Of a DNA stretch of 64,000 bases, positions 34,805-43,375 are shown one piece after another. Source of the DNA: Butyrivibrio sp. FCS014 (lineage in GTDB: Bacteria; Bacillota; Clostridia; Lachnospirales; Lachnospiraceae); NCBI RefSeq assembly GCF_000526935.1, contig NZ_JAHA01000019.1, forward strand, positions 1,116,001 through 1,180,000. The letters run 5' to 3'. The notes beneath the pieces were generated by a model. It ran no database searches and was not told the DNA's origin. It saw only the letters and a list, made by a program, of their open reading frames with translations. Position 1 is the first letter of the stretch. The number at the start of each line of letters is the position of its first letter. The position numbers were made by a program, and so were the translations under genes.

Positions 34805-35824
34805 TCATCTAATTACCTTACTTACGAATGGTATCTTCTTCAATAATCTGTAAGACGATATTTTAGTAACAACCCACGATACAATAATTATTATAAGAAT
34901 ATATACTGCAAAACCTACTGTATAGTGTGAAAAAGCATTGGGAATATACACTAATGGACTTATATAATGAAGTAAATAAACGCTCATACTGATTCCACCC
35001 AAAAACTGCGATAATCCACAACTCAGTATATTGGTTATCATCTTTTCTTCGATAGACAACAGTATCAAGCTTGGAGCAATGAAAAAGATAAATAGAAATC
35101 TGATATCCCTTATTATAAACAGCGAATTTAATGTTAAACAGATAGCGCTCAAAAACGATAACACGTATAATACAAATCTATACTTACGGATAAAATGATA
35201 AATTTCATATAAAATGCTTCCACCAAAGAAGCATGTTATGCCCTCCCCATCGTGAACATAGCAAAAAGGAAGGTTCAGGTTAGCGTTCAATAAAAAGATT
35301 CCCCAAAGAAATAGCCCCAGACTAAACCAAATATAGTACTTACGATTGGTCTTACATATATAACAAACAAAATAGTTAATAACAAAGCAAACCATCAAGG
35401 TACATAGGAACCATCCCGGGACCACATAAGGGTACATATCGGTAGAGGCTCCACCTGTTTGCATAATCAAAGATAGTAATAATCTAGATATATCTATAGA
35501 CGCAAAGCCGGAATCATAAACTAAAAATCCCACCTGCCACAAATTACATAAAGCATATAATGGCCAAAATCTCACTAATTTACTAACCAAGTATGGAAAA
35601 AACGACCGTTCAGATATCCCATTATAAGAGAAAGAATGCGCTGTTAAGAAACCACTAAGCATAAAGAATGTATAATTCCCAAGATACCCCCCGTATAGCT
35701 TAAAAGGCAAAAAGACATTTGTAAGAATTCCCTTACTACCAAAAACATGAAATATAACGATGGAATATATTAGCCAACCCTTTAATCCCTTAAGAGATGC
35801 TATTGTTGTCACTTTATTATTCAT
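34805..35824 (-). CDS. Acyltransferase family 3 membrane protein (OafA/YrhL-type)
   Basis: 339 residues, about ten helices. N-terminal SLKGLKGWLIYSIVIFHVFG has the H of the family active site; NYTFFMLSGFLTAHSF and PYLVSKLVRFWPLYALCNLW are the conserved 'SGF' and R-X-W/Y-P motifs. Transfers acyl groups, usually acetyl, to sugars of the exported glycan. It has its own likely promoter (TATAAT on the minus strand at 35861-35856, binding site AGGAG) and a strong terminator, so it is probably a single-gene unit. Confidence 0.85.
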   Translation of the reverse strand: MNNKVTTIASLKGLKGWLIYSIVIFHVFGSKGILTNVFLPFKLYGGYLGNYTFFMLSGFLTAHSFSYNGISERSFFPYLVSKLVRFWPLYALCNLWQVGFLVYDSGFASIDISRLLLSLIMQTGGASTDMYPYVVPGWFLCTLMVCFVINYFVCYICKTNRKYYIWFSLGLFLWGIFLLNANLNLPFCYVHDGEGITCFFGGSILYEIYHFIRKYRFVLYVLSFLSAICLTLNSLFIIRDIRFLFIFFIAPSLILLSIEEKMITNILSCGLSQFLGGISMSVYLLHYISPLVYIPNAFSHYTVGFAVYILIIIIVSWVVTKISSYRLLKKIPFVSKVIR

Positions 35825-35855
35825 TATTCTCCTATGCTTTCATACAGACTATTCC

Positions 35856-35861
35856 ATTATA
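35856..35861 (-). promoter_or_regulatory. Probable -10 box of the acyltransferase gene
   Basis: TATAAT on the minus strand, 32 bases before the ATG at 35824. No good -35 box; the region overlaps the end of the preceding terminator. Confidence 0.45.
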
Positions 35862-35870
35862 ACATAAGAG

Positions 35871-35904
35871 CAAAACAGGCGGATGATATAACTCATCCGC
35901 CTGT
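35871..35904 (-). terminator. Rho-independent terminator after the DUF6465 gene
   Basis: Minus-strand stem ACAGGCGGATGA / TCATCCGCCTGT (35875-35904, 6-base loop) followed by TTTTG. Located 29 bases after the DUF6465 stop. Confidence 0.88.
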
Positions 35905-35933
35905 CTATGGTTCTGTTTAAATCTGAATTCTAA

Positions 35934-36128
35934 TTAAAGATCAAAGCTTCCGTTAACATCGCCGTTTACTACGTAGTATGCCTTGCTCTCTTCAGGCTTA
36001 ACATAGATGTCAAGGGACTTGATGTCCTTCTTGCCATAAGCCTTCTTAGCTAATGATACAAGCTGGTCCTCTGTGATCTGCTTATCGCCATACTGAAGTT
36101 CAATCTTTGTAGTAACTTTTGCTGCCAT
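35934..36128 (-). CDS. DUF6465 family small protein
   Basis: 64 residues. One compact domain: TKIELQYGDKQITEDQLVSL, then AKKAYGKKDIKSLDIYVKPE and AYYVVNGDVNGSFDL, which is the DUF6465 pattern (beta strand, helix, two strands) known from Lachnospiraceae. Function unknown, cytoplasmic. Excellent binding site GGGGAGGAATGAA, a near-consensus promoter at 36220-36192 and a strong terminator make it a monocistronic gene of probably high expression inside the glycan cluster. It need not be part of the pathway. Confidence 0.8.
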   Translation of the reverse strand: MAAKVTTKIELQYGDKQITEDQLVSLAKKAYGKKDIKSLDIYVKPEESKAYYVVNGDVNGSFDL

Positions 36129-36191
36129 TTCATTCCTCCCCTTCTAGGAAATAATTTCATGAAGAATCATGAGTTTATAAATTTAGTGACT

Positions 36192-36220
36192 ATTATAAAC
36201 CCTTTATTCAAGTAAAGCAA
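36192..36220 (-). promoter_or_regulatory. Promoter of the DUF6465 gene
   Basis: Minus strand: -35 TTGCTT (36220-36215), 17-base spacer, -10 TATAAT (36197-36192). The -35 box lies within the last codons of rfbH (stop at 36208-36210), so the two genes overlap at the level of regulation. Confidence 0.7.
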
Positions 36221-37563
36221 CCACATGAACCGATAATAACTTTTGCCATGTAGTCCAGCTTCTCTTCAGTCATTCCGGGGTATACGCCAACCCAAAATGC
36301 ATTCTCCATGATGAAATCGGTAGTGGAAAGAATCCTGGAAATTCGGTAAGCATCGGTATCACGTATCTCATCAAAAAGTGGCTGACGAATGATATTCCCC
36401 GCAAACAAAAGTCTTGTCTGAATATTGTGATTTTCAATGTACTTAATGACATCTTTTCTCTTTAGGCCGCTACCGGGTCGGATGCTCATCATGAAACCAA
36501 ACCAGCTTGGTTCTGAATCGGGACATGCTTCAGGCAGGATAAGCTTATCTTCAACAGGCTTTAATGCATCGCGAAGTGTCTTCCAGTTTTTCCTTCTCTT
36601 CTCTATAAAGTCCGGGAATTTCTCCAATTGCCTGCACCCGATGGCCGCCTGCATCTCGGTGACTTTCAGGTTATATCCAAAGTGACTGTATACATACTTG
36701 TGGTCATATCCTTCAGGCAGCTCACCGTGCCTTCCGTCAAATCTGTGACCACACATATTGTCCTGTCCGGATTCACATATACAATCCCTGCCCCAGTCTC
36801 TGAAGCTTAAGATAAGCCTGTTAAGCTGAGGATTATCAGTATATACACAACCTCCCTCTCCCATGGTCATATGGTGTGGCGGATAGAAACTACTGGTACC
36901 TATATCGCCAAAGGTACCTGTAAATTTCGTAGTTCCATCTAAAGTGTATTTAGAACCCAAAGCATCACAGTTATCCTCTACAAGCCACAGATCGTGCATA
37001 TCGCAAAATGCTTTTACTGCCCTGATATCAAAAGGATTGCCCAGAGTATGGGCTATGAATACTGCTTTAGTTTTCGAGCTGTATGCTTCTTCAAGCTTGG
37101 TAACATCTATGTTGTATTGAGGAACAGTCATATCAACAAATACAGGAATAGCTCCGTATTGGATTATAGGATTGATGGTCGTTGGGAATCCGCCTGCAAC
37201 CGTTATTACTTCGTCACCTTTTCGGATACGTCTCTCTCCAAGTTCAGGAGACGTAAGCGCCATAAAGGCAATAAGATTTGCCGATGATCCGCTGTTTACA
37301 AGATGTGCATACTTTGCTCCTATCCACTTGGCAAACTTATCCTCAAATTCTTTGCAAAATCGTCCCGTAGTAAGCCAAAAGTCAAGAGCTGTCTCGGTTA
37401 TTGCCTGCATCTCTTTTTCATCATATACTCTGCCTGCATAGGATATGCGCTCTCCGGGAGTATATGGTGCATCCTGCTTAGGCTTTTTAAACCGCTTATA
37501 GTATTCTCCCACAAGGTCTAAAATTTCCTGCCTTGCTTCAGATTCATTATTCCATTTTGGCAT
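36208..37563 (-). CDS. rfbH: CDP-4-keto-6-deoxy-D-glucose 3-dehydrase (E1)
   Basis: 451 residues, the usual length. A PMP-dependent, [2Fe-2S] enzyme of the aminotransferase fold that removes the 3-OH to start 3,6-dideoxyhexose synthesis. The Schiff-base Lys is replaced by His230 in SSFYPPHHMTMGEGG, the hallmark of this dehydrase; cluster ligands Cys199 (VEDNCDAL), Cys261, Cys263 (RDCICE) and Cys271 (NMCGHRF) are all in place. Needs an E3 reductase, for which no gene is visible in the window. 15-base gap after rfbG. Confidence 0.95.
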   Translation of the reverse strand: MPKWNNESEARQEILDLVGEYYKRFKKPKQDAPYTPGERISYAGRVYDEKEMQAITETALDFWLTTGRFCKEFEDKFAKWIGAKYAHLVNSGSSANLIAFMALTSPELGERRIRKGDEVITVAGGFPTTINPIIQYGAIPVFVDMTVPQYNIDVTKLEEAYSSKTKAVFIAHTLGNPFDIRAVKAFCDMHDLWLVEDNCDALGSKYTLDGTTKFTGTFGDIGTSSFYPPHHMTMGEGGCVYTDNPQLNRLILSFRDWGRDCICESGQDNMCGHRFDGRHGELPEGYDHKYVYSHFGYNLKVTEMQAAIGCRQLEKFPDFIEKRRKNWKTLRDALKPVEDKLILPEACPDSEPSWFGFMMSIRPGSGLKRKDVIKYIENHNIQTRLLFAGNIIRQPLFDEIRDTDAYRISRILSTTDFIMENAFWVGVYPGMTEEKLDYMAKVIIGSCGCFT

Positions 37564-37578
37564 TTGTCCCTCTTATTA

Positions 37579-38649
37579 TCAGATATTGAAGTATTCTTGT
37601 ATCTGACCCTTCGTAATCTCTGTTAAATCTTTATTCGTAGCGTAATTCACATACCATTCAACAGCCTTGCTGACAGCTGTTTTCGAATCCCACTTAGTTT
37701 TCCATCCAAGAGTCTCGTGAATCTTTGTTGAATCAAGTCTTAAGAGTCCGGCTTCATGTGGTGCGTATTCCTGTTTTTGAGCAAACCAGAAAGCTTCAAA
37801 TGCCATTGGTCCTCTCACCGCTTTGTTCCATTCACTGCAAAAGGCATCTGCCAGCTGTCCTGTAGTAAGACAGTCAGAATAATCCGGGCCGACATTGTAA
37901 CTACCGGCAAATTCGGGGTTTTCATACTGTTTCTGCAATATAAGAAGATATGCTGAAAGCGGCTCCAGCACATGCTGGTAGGGTCTTACTGAGTCAGGAT
38001 TCCTAAGAGCAACCCCTTCCCCCTTCATGGTGGCTCTTACACAATCAGGAATGATCCTGTCTGCCGCAAAGTCTCCTCCACCTATTACGTTACCTGCTCT
38101 GGCTGTAGATGTGGCAACCTTATCCTTCAGGAAGGAGTTTACATAGCTGTGGGTCACAAGTTCCGAGCATGACTTACTGTTGGAATACGGGTCATAGCCG
38201 TCAAGCTGCTCATCTTCCCGGTAGCCTTCCTGCCTTTCAACATTCTTGTAAACCTTATCTGTTGTCACATTCAAAAAGGACCTTACACTTTCTGTCTGAC
38301 GTACTGCCTCGCAAATGTTCACGGTTCCCATGACATTGGTCTCATAGGTGAGGACAGGATCATCGTAAGAAGCCCGCACCAATGGCTGAGCAGCCATGTG
38401 GATAACAAGCTCAGGCTTGACCGACTGCATGTAACTTATAAGCTCATCTCTTTTTCGAATATCTCCGTATTTGTGATGTATCTCTTTCTCCAGCTTAAGA
38501 AGTGCGAACATACTTGGGTCCGTTGGCGGATCCAGGGCATATCCGTATACTTCAGCTCCTGCCATTGAGAGCGCCTTACAGAGCCAGCCGCCCTTAAAGC
38601 CGGTATGGCCTGTTATGAAGATTCTTTTACCTTTATAAAATTCCAGCAT
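37579..38649 (-). CDS. rfbG: CDP-glucose 4,6-dehydratase
   Basis: 356 residues. Short-chain dehydrogenase fold with FITGHTGFKGGWL (NAD site, residues 11-23), MAAQPLVRASYDDP, the VTTDKVYKN catalytic Thr-Asp-Lys, and YDPYSNSKSCSEL with YX3K. The TGHTGFKG form and AAQPLVR are typical of RfbG rather than dTDP- or GDP-enzymes. Makes CDP-4-keto-6-deoxyglucose, the substrate of RfbH directly downstream. The ATG follows GAGGACTAAAA. A terminator for the rubredoxin gene lies just upstream, so rfbGH needs its own start signal or read-through. Confidence 0.94.
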   Translation of the reverse strand: MLEFYKGKRIFITGHTGFKGGWLCKALSMAGAEVYGYALDPPTDPSMFALLKLEKEIHHKYGDIRKRDELISYMQSVKPELVIHMAAQPLVRASYDDPVLTYETNVMGTVNICEAVRQTESVRSFLNVTTDKVYKNVERQEGYREDEQLDGYDPYSNSKSCSELVTHSYVNSFLKDKVATSTARAGNVIGGGDFAADRIIPDCVRATMKGEGVALRNPDSVRPYQHVLEPLSAYLLILQKQYENPEFAGSYNVGPDYSDCLTTGQLADAFCSEWNKAVRGPMAFEAFWFAQKQEYAPHEAGLLRLDSTKIHETLGWKTKWDSKTAVSKAVEWYVNYATNKDLTEITKGQIQEYFNI

Positions 38650-38669
38650 TTTTAGTCCTCATAGTCTGC

Positions 38670-38709
38670 AAAAAAACCATAGTGGCCGTGGCTAGCACAA
38701 TCACTATGG
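38670..38709 (-). terminator. Rho-independent terminator after the rubredoxin gene
   Basis: Minus-strand stem CCATAGTG / CACTATGG (38677-38684, 38702-38709) with an inner GCC/GGC pairing, followed by seven T. It lies 31 bases after the rubredoxin stop. Confidence 0.85.
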
Positions 38710-38740
38710 CTTAAATTTGATAATTCTCAACTATTAAGTT

Positions 38741-38899
38741 TTATTCCTGAGCAGTAAACTGATCCTTGCCTACGCTGCAGAGCGGGCATGCGAAATCATC
38801 GGGAAGCTCTTCCCACTTTGTTCCGGGAGCAATGCCGTTATCGGGATCGCCTGCTGACTCATCATAGACATAGCCACATACATTGCATACATACTTCAT
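38741..38899 (-). CDS. Rubredoxin
   Basis: 52 residues, the full family length. Two CXXCGX-type knuckles, [11 protein letters not shown] (Cys5, Cys8) and [13 protein letters not shown] (Cys38, Cys41), with the conserved [19 protein letters not shown] between them. A one-iron electron carrier of the cytoplasm used by anaerobes for oxygen and peroxide defence or redox shuttling. Binding site AGGAGG seven bases before ATG. Own promoter and terminator suggest separate transcription. Too short for a simple length filter, so easily missed. Confidence 0.96.
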   Translation of the reverse strand: MKYVCNVCGYVYDESAGDPDNGIAPGTKWEELPDDFACPLCSVGKDQFTAQE

Positions 38900-38952
38900 A
38901 AGAAAGTCCTCCTTCTGAAAGCAATAATACGTTCAACAGTAAATGCAATATC

Positions 38953-38961
38953 AGTATACCA
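38953..38961 (-). promoter_or_regulatory. Extended -10 promoter of the rubredoxin gene
   Basis: Minus strand TGGTATACT, an extended -10 element, about 54 bases before the ATG. The -35 region is poor. A small palindrome, ACGGTACGCCGT, lies just upstream and could be an operator. Confidence 0.5.
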
Positions 38962-38992
38962 CATACGGCGTACCGTTATGCATTAAAATAAA

Positions 38993-40576
38993 TCATTCAG
39001 TCTGATCATCCGGAAGGAAAATGCCACATAGTATTATTGGTGCTATGACAAAGATATATGCCACGTATCTGACTAAAGAAGCAGGTCCAAGAAGCATTGT
39101 CAGATAAACGATGTATACAAAGACAAACGCTTTCCCAAAGTTCTTATTGCCATGTTTCCTTATGTACATCAAAGCCGCAATCGAAAGCCAGAGCCATGAT
39201 CCGGGAGTCCATATGAATCTTATGATTGGAATCTTGTGAGGCCACATCCTGACAGATATCGCCCTATAAACCTTATCTATATAGTTCTCCGCAAGATTTC
39301 TCCACCCGGGATTCTCTGTTATATAGCCAAAGTAGCAGACTTCCTCGTATTGGGAGCCACTATAACAATCAAAGATAGCCGCAGGATACCACATCTCATA
39401 GCTCGTCAAAAGCCAGGCATTAACGTATGTTACAGGATGTTTGGTAAACAGTTTAAAGTAAAGAGAAAGGAACGCTAACGGATCTTGCATGATGGCTTTT
39501 CCATCAACATACTCCTTAACAGCATCTGCAATCTTATCGTTATACATGGTCCATCTTGACATATCCTGCAAAGAAGCCAGATACTTAAGGTCTTCTTCCT
39601 CAAAGCTCTCCGGATAATACTTATATACTCTTGCAATCTGCTGGATAGGTACTGCAAAAGCCTCCTGCTGCCCTGTCTTTCGAGCATTCATCCCGGTTAT
39701 CAGAGTATTATTGATAAGGACAAACAGCACTATGGCTATCACTGAAGTTATCGCTAGCTTTATTCTGTATTCTTTTTTGCCCATAAATATCAGGAAGGGC
39801 ATAAACACGATAATATCGTAAATACCGTTCTTCCTGAATAGCAATATCATAAGAGTAAACAGCAGCAATAGTGCATATCTATATGGCTGTCTCTTAAATA
39901 CCTCAGGAGTACAATAAAGAGCAATAAGCTGCACTGTGTACATTATTACAAAAAACGAAAACAGCGAATCCGTAACCGAACACAGTACATACATGACTAT
40001 AGGCGGAAACAAGGCAAGCAGCACCAGGCATATGATCCTGATTGCTTTAGGTATCTTATACCTTATCAGTTCTGAATAAATGTAGGTGAACCCTACCGAT
40101 ATTACCAGCATCTGTATAAGGAGATACACAAAAATACCCTGATTGTAGTTCTCATTAAATCCATAAACCCAGGTAATTACCTTACCCATGACAAATGTAT
40201 GAAACAATGGATGCCAGGTTGTATTTGTTCCCTTAATGAATTGCATAAGCTCTGTGCAGGCATCATAAACAAAAAAGCCGGGGTATACTCCCCAAAGAAC
40301 AATACCATACGCCAGAGTCAGAAAGATGAATACCGGAATAAGTCTTTTCCAAAGTAAAACGTTAGTATTATCTTCGCGGCTTCCGGAAAGCAATTTTTCT
40401 CTAAGTAGCGTTGCCGCTTTTCCAAGAATCTTGCACGCTACAAAGCAGCCAACAGCAAGAGCGATAAACCATGCTATGTCCCCGGCATCGGGAACAGTCA
40501 GTTTACCTTCGCTATCAATCTGTCTAGCTACAGACATGCAAAATGAAAACACTATGGAAAAAATAACGGTACTCAT
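38993..40576 (-). CDS. DUF6020-type polytopic membrane protein, possible GT-C glycosyltransferase
   Basis: 527 residues, about 12 helices. The first outer loop has GVYPGFFVYDACTELMQFIK, then TTWHPLFHTFVMG, a pattern seen in DUF6020 and related GT-C-like proteins where an Asp/Glu in loop 1 is catalytic. A soluble region of about 110 residues near 300-410 includes many aromatic residues. GT-C enzymes use lipid-phosphate sugars outside the cell, for example to add side branches. Assigned by pattern only. AAGGAAAC site before ATG; 14 bases after the HRb gene. Confidence 0.65.
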   Translation of the reverse strand: MSTVIFSIVFSFCMSVARQIDSEGKLTVPDAGDIAWFIALAVGCFVACKILGKAATLLREKLLSGSREDNTNVLLWKRLIPVFIFLTLAYGIVLWGVYPGFFVYDACTELMQFIKGTNTTWHPLFHTFVMGKVITWVYGFNENYNQGIFVYLLIQMLVISVGFTYIYSELIRYKIPKAIRIICLVLLALFPPIVMYVLCSVTDSLFSFFVIMYTVQLIALYCTPEVFKRQPYRYALLLLFTLMILLFRKNGIYDIIVFMPFLIFMGKKEYRIKLAITSVIAIVLFVLINNTLITGMNARKTGQQEAFAVPIQQIARVYKYYPESFEEEDLKYLASLQDMSRWTMYNDKIADAVKEYVDGKAIMQDPLAFLSLYFKLFTKHPVTYVNAWLLTSYEMWYPAAIFDCYSGSQYEEVCYFGYITENPGWRNLAENYIDKVYRAISVRMWPHKIPIIRFIWTPGSWLWLSIAALMYIRKHGNKNFGKAFVFVYIVYLTMLLGPASLVRYVAYIFVIAPIILCGIFLPDDQTE

Positions 40577-40590
40577 CTTAAGTTTCCTTC

Positions 40591-41253
40591 TTACAGTTTC
40601 TCAAAATCCTCTTTGCCATGCTTACAGATAGGACAAATGAAGTCGTCAGGCATCTCCTCGCCCACATACTCATAGCCGCAGATGGTGCAGCGCCAAATGG
40701 TCTGTCCCTTAGGTGTCTCTCCGACAGGCTGGGGCTTGGGCTTAATGTTATTCTGATAGTACTCATAAGTACAGGAAGGAGTGCTTGAGAGAATCGTCAT
40801 AAATTCCGGCTCACAGATAAACAGTGTGTGAGAGCCAAGATCCACTTCCTTCTCAACTTTCAAAGAGAAATAAGCGTTTGTGCCAAGGATGATATAAGGG
40901 ATACCATTGTCTGCCATCTTGCAGATATCAGCAGGGTCATCTCCAAGGTCCTTTAGAAGGTCAGGAGAAAACTTATCTACAACTCTTCCTGTCTGGAAAC
41001 CAAAGTGTTTAAACAGACTGAATCCGGCATCCGTGCTGATAACCGAGATGTTGCATTTTCCGGTCTCCTTTACCATGTCATGGGTGAGGTTTGCTTTGTT
41101 GATAGCAATGGAAATGCGGTTGGGGTCTGATGCAACCTGAACTGCCGTGTTGATTATGCATCCGTTTAGCTTGTCGCCCTGCTTGGCAGTGCAGACAAAC
41201 AGACCGTAGGACAGTTTGTACATTGCTTTGGTGTTCATCTCATTGTTGCTCAT
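40591..41253 (-). CDS. High-molecular-weight rubredoxin (flavin reductase plus rubredoxin domain)
   Basis: 220 residues. Residues 5-165 are an FMN-binding split-barrel flavin reductase domain (YKLSYGLFVCTAKQGDKLNG, SISIAIN-like, LGSHTLFICEPEFM). Residues 183-220 are a rubredoxin domain with WRCTICGYEYVGEEMPDDF and CPICKHGKEDF. This is the Hrb arrangement of acetogens and clostridia, which passes electrons from NADH or NADPH to flavodiiron oxygen reductases. In this location it may instead serve sugar chemistry. GGAAAGGAG site upstream. Confidence 0.92.
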   Translation of the reverse strand: MSNNEMNTKAMYKLSYGLFVCTAKQGDKLNGCIINTAVQVASDPNRISIAINKANLTHDMVKETGKCNISVISTDAGFSLFKHFGFQTGRVVDKFSPDLLKDLGDDPADICKMADNGIPYIILGTNAYFSLKVEKEVDLGSHTLFICEPEFMTILSSTPSCTYEYYQNNIKPKPQPVGETPKGQTIWRCTICGYEYVGEEMPDDFICPICKHGKEDFEKL

Positions 41254-41295
41254 GGTTAGAATCTCCTTTCCTTGAACTTACTGGTTGATGTATGA

Positions 41296-42318
41296 TTATT
41301 GCTTGCTAAATGCCGAGGATATTGCTGCTAGTGCAGCGCCCTGTCCCCAGGGATAATGACCATAACTTTGATAGTGTACTCCGAAATCATCGCAGGAGCT
41401 TAAGGCATTTCCTACACGTCCGTTACTGTCGATATTCATGCTCAGCGCCGTTACGTCGCCTGCCCTGATGCCATATAACAGCATTCCTGTAGCTGAGGTA
41501 TCCAAATGTCCCTCCACAGCCTGGATTTGCCAGGAGAATCCGCCGTCACTTCTTACATAGGATTCAATTATACCGCTAAGATCACGGTACCAGCTAGCCA
41601 TGTTGATATCCACGTTCCCGTTACAATATTCGGAAAGTCCCATAATGAGCCAGCCCATTGCCCTGCCCCATCCCAGGAGGCCCTTTTTCTCAATTACTTT
41701 ATTGTCAATACAATAGCCGTGATAGCATAGACCGGTCCTTGCATCCATGCCGTATTTTCTGAAATTCATCAGCTGAGTATGAGCCAGTGACAGAGCATCC
41801 GCTTTGTTAAATGCCCTGCCGTAAGCTGAAAGGAACATGACAGTCTGGCCGATCCCATCTGCAAATATGTTTGAGTTACCTTTTCCGGAATTGTATATAA
41901 TGGCGCCTTCCGGGTCTCTTTGTGCATTCATTACAAATTCGTAAATCTTATCTGCGGCATCTTTATACAGTTCGTTCCCGGTATATACATACATTTTGAC
42001 CAAAGCTGTTCCCGCAAGGGAATCATCTATGAAATCTATCTTTGAAGCATATTTGTCACGCCACATTATTACGTGGGACTCAATGGTCTCATCAATCCTT
42101 TTAACCATGTCTTGTCCCGCCAATGCCATTCTAGCCTCAGTCAAGCCAAGCATAAGCATCCCTGCCGGCCAGAACATTGGATCCTCAGTCCTTACTGAAC
42201 GCCCCAGAGCACTCTTGACAAAATCCTTGGCTCGACGGGTAAGCGACACCTCCATGATGTGCTCAAGCTCTGTGGCAGTCGTCTCCACAAGCTTCATATA
42301 CTGATTGCTGTCTATCAT
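41296..42318 (-). CDS. GH105/GH88-type unsaturated glycuronyl hydrolase-like protein
   Basis: 340 residues, (alpha/alpha)6 barrel. Typical motifs: FIDDSLAGTALVKMYVYTGN (Asp of the active site), NSNIFADGIGQTVMFLSAYG, the LGWGRAMGWLIMGLSEY block equivalent to WXRGNGW of YteR, and YGHYPWGQGAALAAIS near the end. GH105 enzymes remove unsaturated uronic acids from lyase products. No signal peptide, so cytoplasmic. In a biosynthetic cluster it could trim or recycle the cell's own glycan. Confidence 0.82.
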   Translation of the reverse strand: MIDSNQYMKLVETTATELEHIMEVSLTRRAKDFVKSALGRSVRTEDPMFWPAGMLMLGLTEARMALAGQDMVKRIDETIESHVIMWRDKYASKIDFIDDSLAGTALVKMYVYTGNELYKDAADKIYEFVMNAQRDPEGAIIYNSGKGNSNIFADGIGQTVMFLSAYGRAFNKADALSLAHTQLMNFRKYGMDARTGLCYHGYCIDNKVIEKKGLLGWGRAMGWLIMGLSEYCNGNVDINMASWYRDLSGIIESYVRSDGGFSWQIQAVEGHLDTSATGMLLYGIRAGDVTALSMNIDSNGRVGNALSSCDDFGVHYQSYGHYPWGQGAALAAISSAFSKQ

Positions 42319-42319
42319 G

Positions 42320-43366
42320 TCATTTCTCCCTATTAAACACTCTTCCGGCTATGCCTGTAGCAACAGCATGCACTCCGACTGATGCAAAAAAAACAACTAT
42401 CATAGTTGCAAGATACCATCTAGGAGCATCTATTTTGGAGTTAAGGTTACTGAATTTCCTGGCTGCCCACTCATGCATACAATATATTTCAAGAGTGATT
42501 CCTCCCATATAGGAAAGCATATAATTCAGCGTATGACCTGCTCTAAATCTATCAATACACCTGGCAAGGTGCGCAACAATAAGGCACAAGGAAGATATGA
42601 AAAACACAGGAGTAAAGGCCCCCAACAACCAGTAAGTAAAGCCCTCCCCCAGAAAAGCCGGACTTGGTATGGCCTCCAAGCGTTCAAAGTAAGTGATAAC
42701 AATAAATATTGCAAATATTATCATTGCAATATTCATCTTCCTGTGTCCAAAATGATACTCCGTGTCATCTGTCTCATTCATGGCAAGATACCCCCAGTAT
42801 ATTCCCAAAAGGAACATGGGAATCCTGGTAAAAATAGGAAACACAATATCGTCTCTAAGGTAAGGCCTTGCTACAATCGCAACAGCATAAGCTATGATCA
42901 TTGAAATGATGGTAAATCTCTTTTTGTTTTGAGCCTTGCAAAATGGTGCCAGGTAGAAAGGCACAAATATGTAGTACATAAGAATGGCGCCAACAAACCA
43001 CAGATGTTTATACATGTGAACAGTAAGCTGCTCAATATAGGTAATTCTCATTAAAATCTGTATTTTTGTCCAGTTATCGACAAGGGCAATCACTGCAGTT
43101 ATTGGCAGGAAGCTGGCATATATCCTCAAGAATCGCTTTCCTTCAAACCTTAAGTAGCTCTTTAAATCCTTAACCGGATGCTTGGTATATGCATATATCA
43201 TGCCAAAACCGGACAGCAAAATAAAGAGATCCACACCGGTATACCCCTGCGAATGGATATACCAGATAGGTGTCCCCCATTTAGCAGGGGGCAATATATG
43301 AAAACAGTATATCCAGATTATTCCTAATCCCATGAGGACTGATCTATACTTACTTATTGTTTTCAC
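42320..43366 (-). CDS. Acyltransferase family 3 membrane protein
   Basis: 348 residues, about ten helices. YRSVLMGLGIIWIYCFHILP has the H of the acyltransferase-3 active site, GVDLFILLSGFGMIYAY the SGF motif, and FEGKRFLRIYASFLPI the R-X-Y/W-P-like motif. Modifies extracellular glycan with acyl groups. Starts ten bases from the Wzx gene end. Confidence 0.85.
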   Translation of the reverse strand: MKTISKYRSVLMGLGIIWIYCFHILPPAKWGTPIWYIHSQGYTGVDLFILLSGFGMIYAYTKHPVKDLKSYLRFEGKRFLRIYASFLPITAVIALVDNWTKIQILMRITYIEQLTVHMYKHLWFVGAILMYYIFVPFYLAPFCKAQNKKRFTIISMIIAYAVAIVARPYLRDDIVFPIFTRIPMFLLGIYWGYLAMNETDDTEYHFGHRKMNIAMIIFAIFIVITYFERLEAIPSPAFLGEGFTYWLLGAFTPVFFISSLCLIVAHLARCIDRFRAGHTLNYMLSYMGGITLEIYCMHEWAARKFSNLNSKIDAPRWYLATMIVVFFASVGVHAVATGIAGRVFNREK

Positions 43367-43375
43367 AGTCGATAA

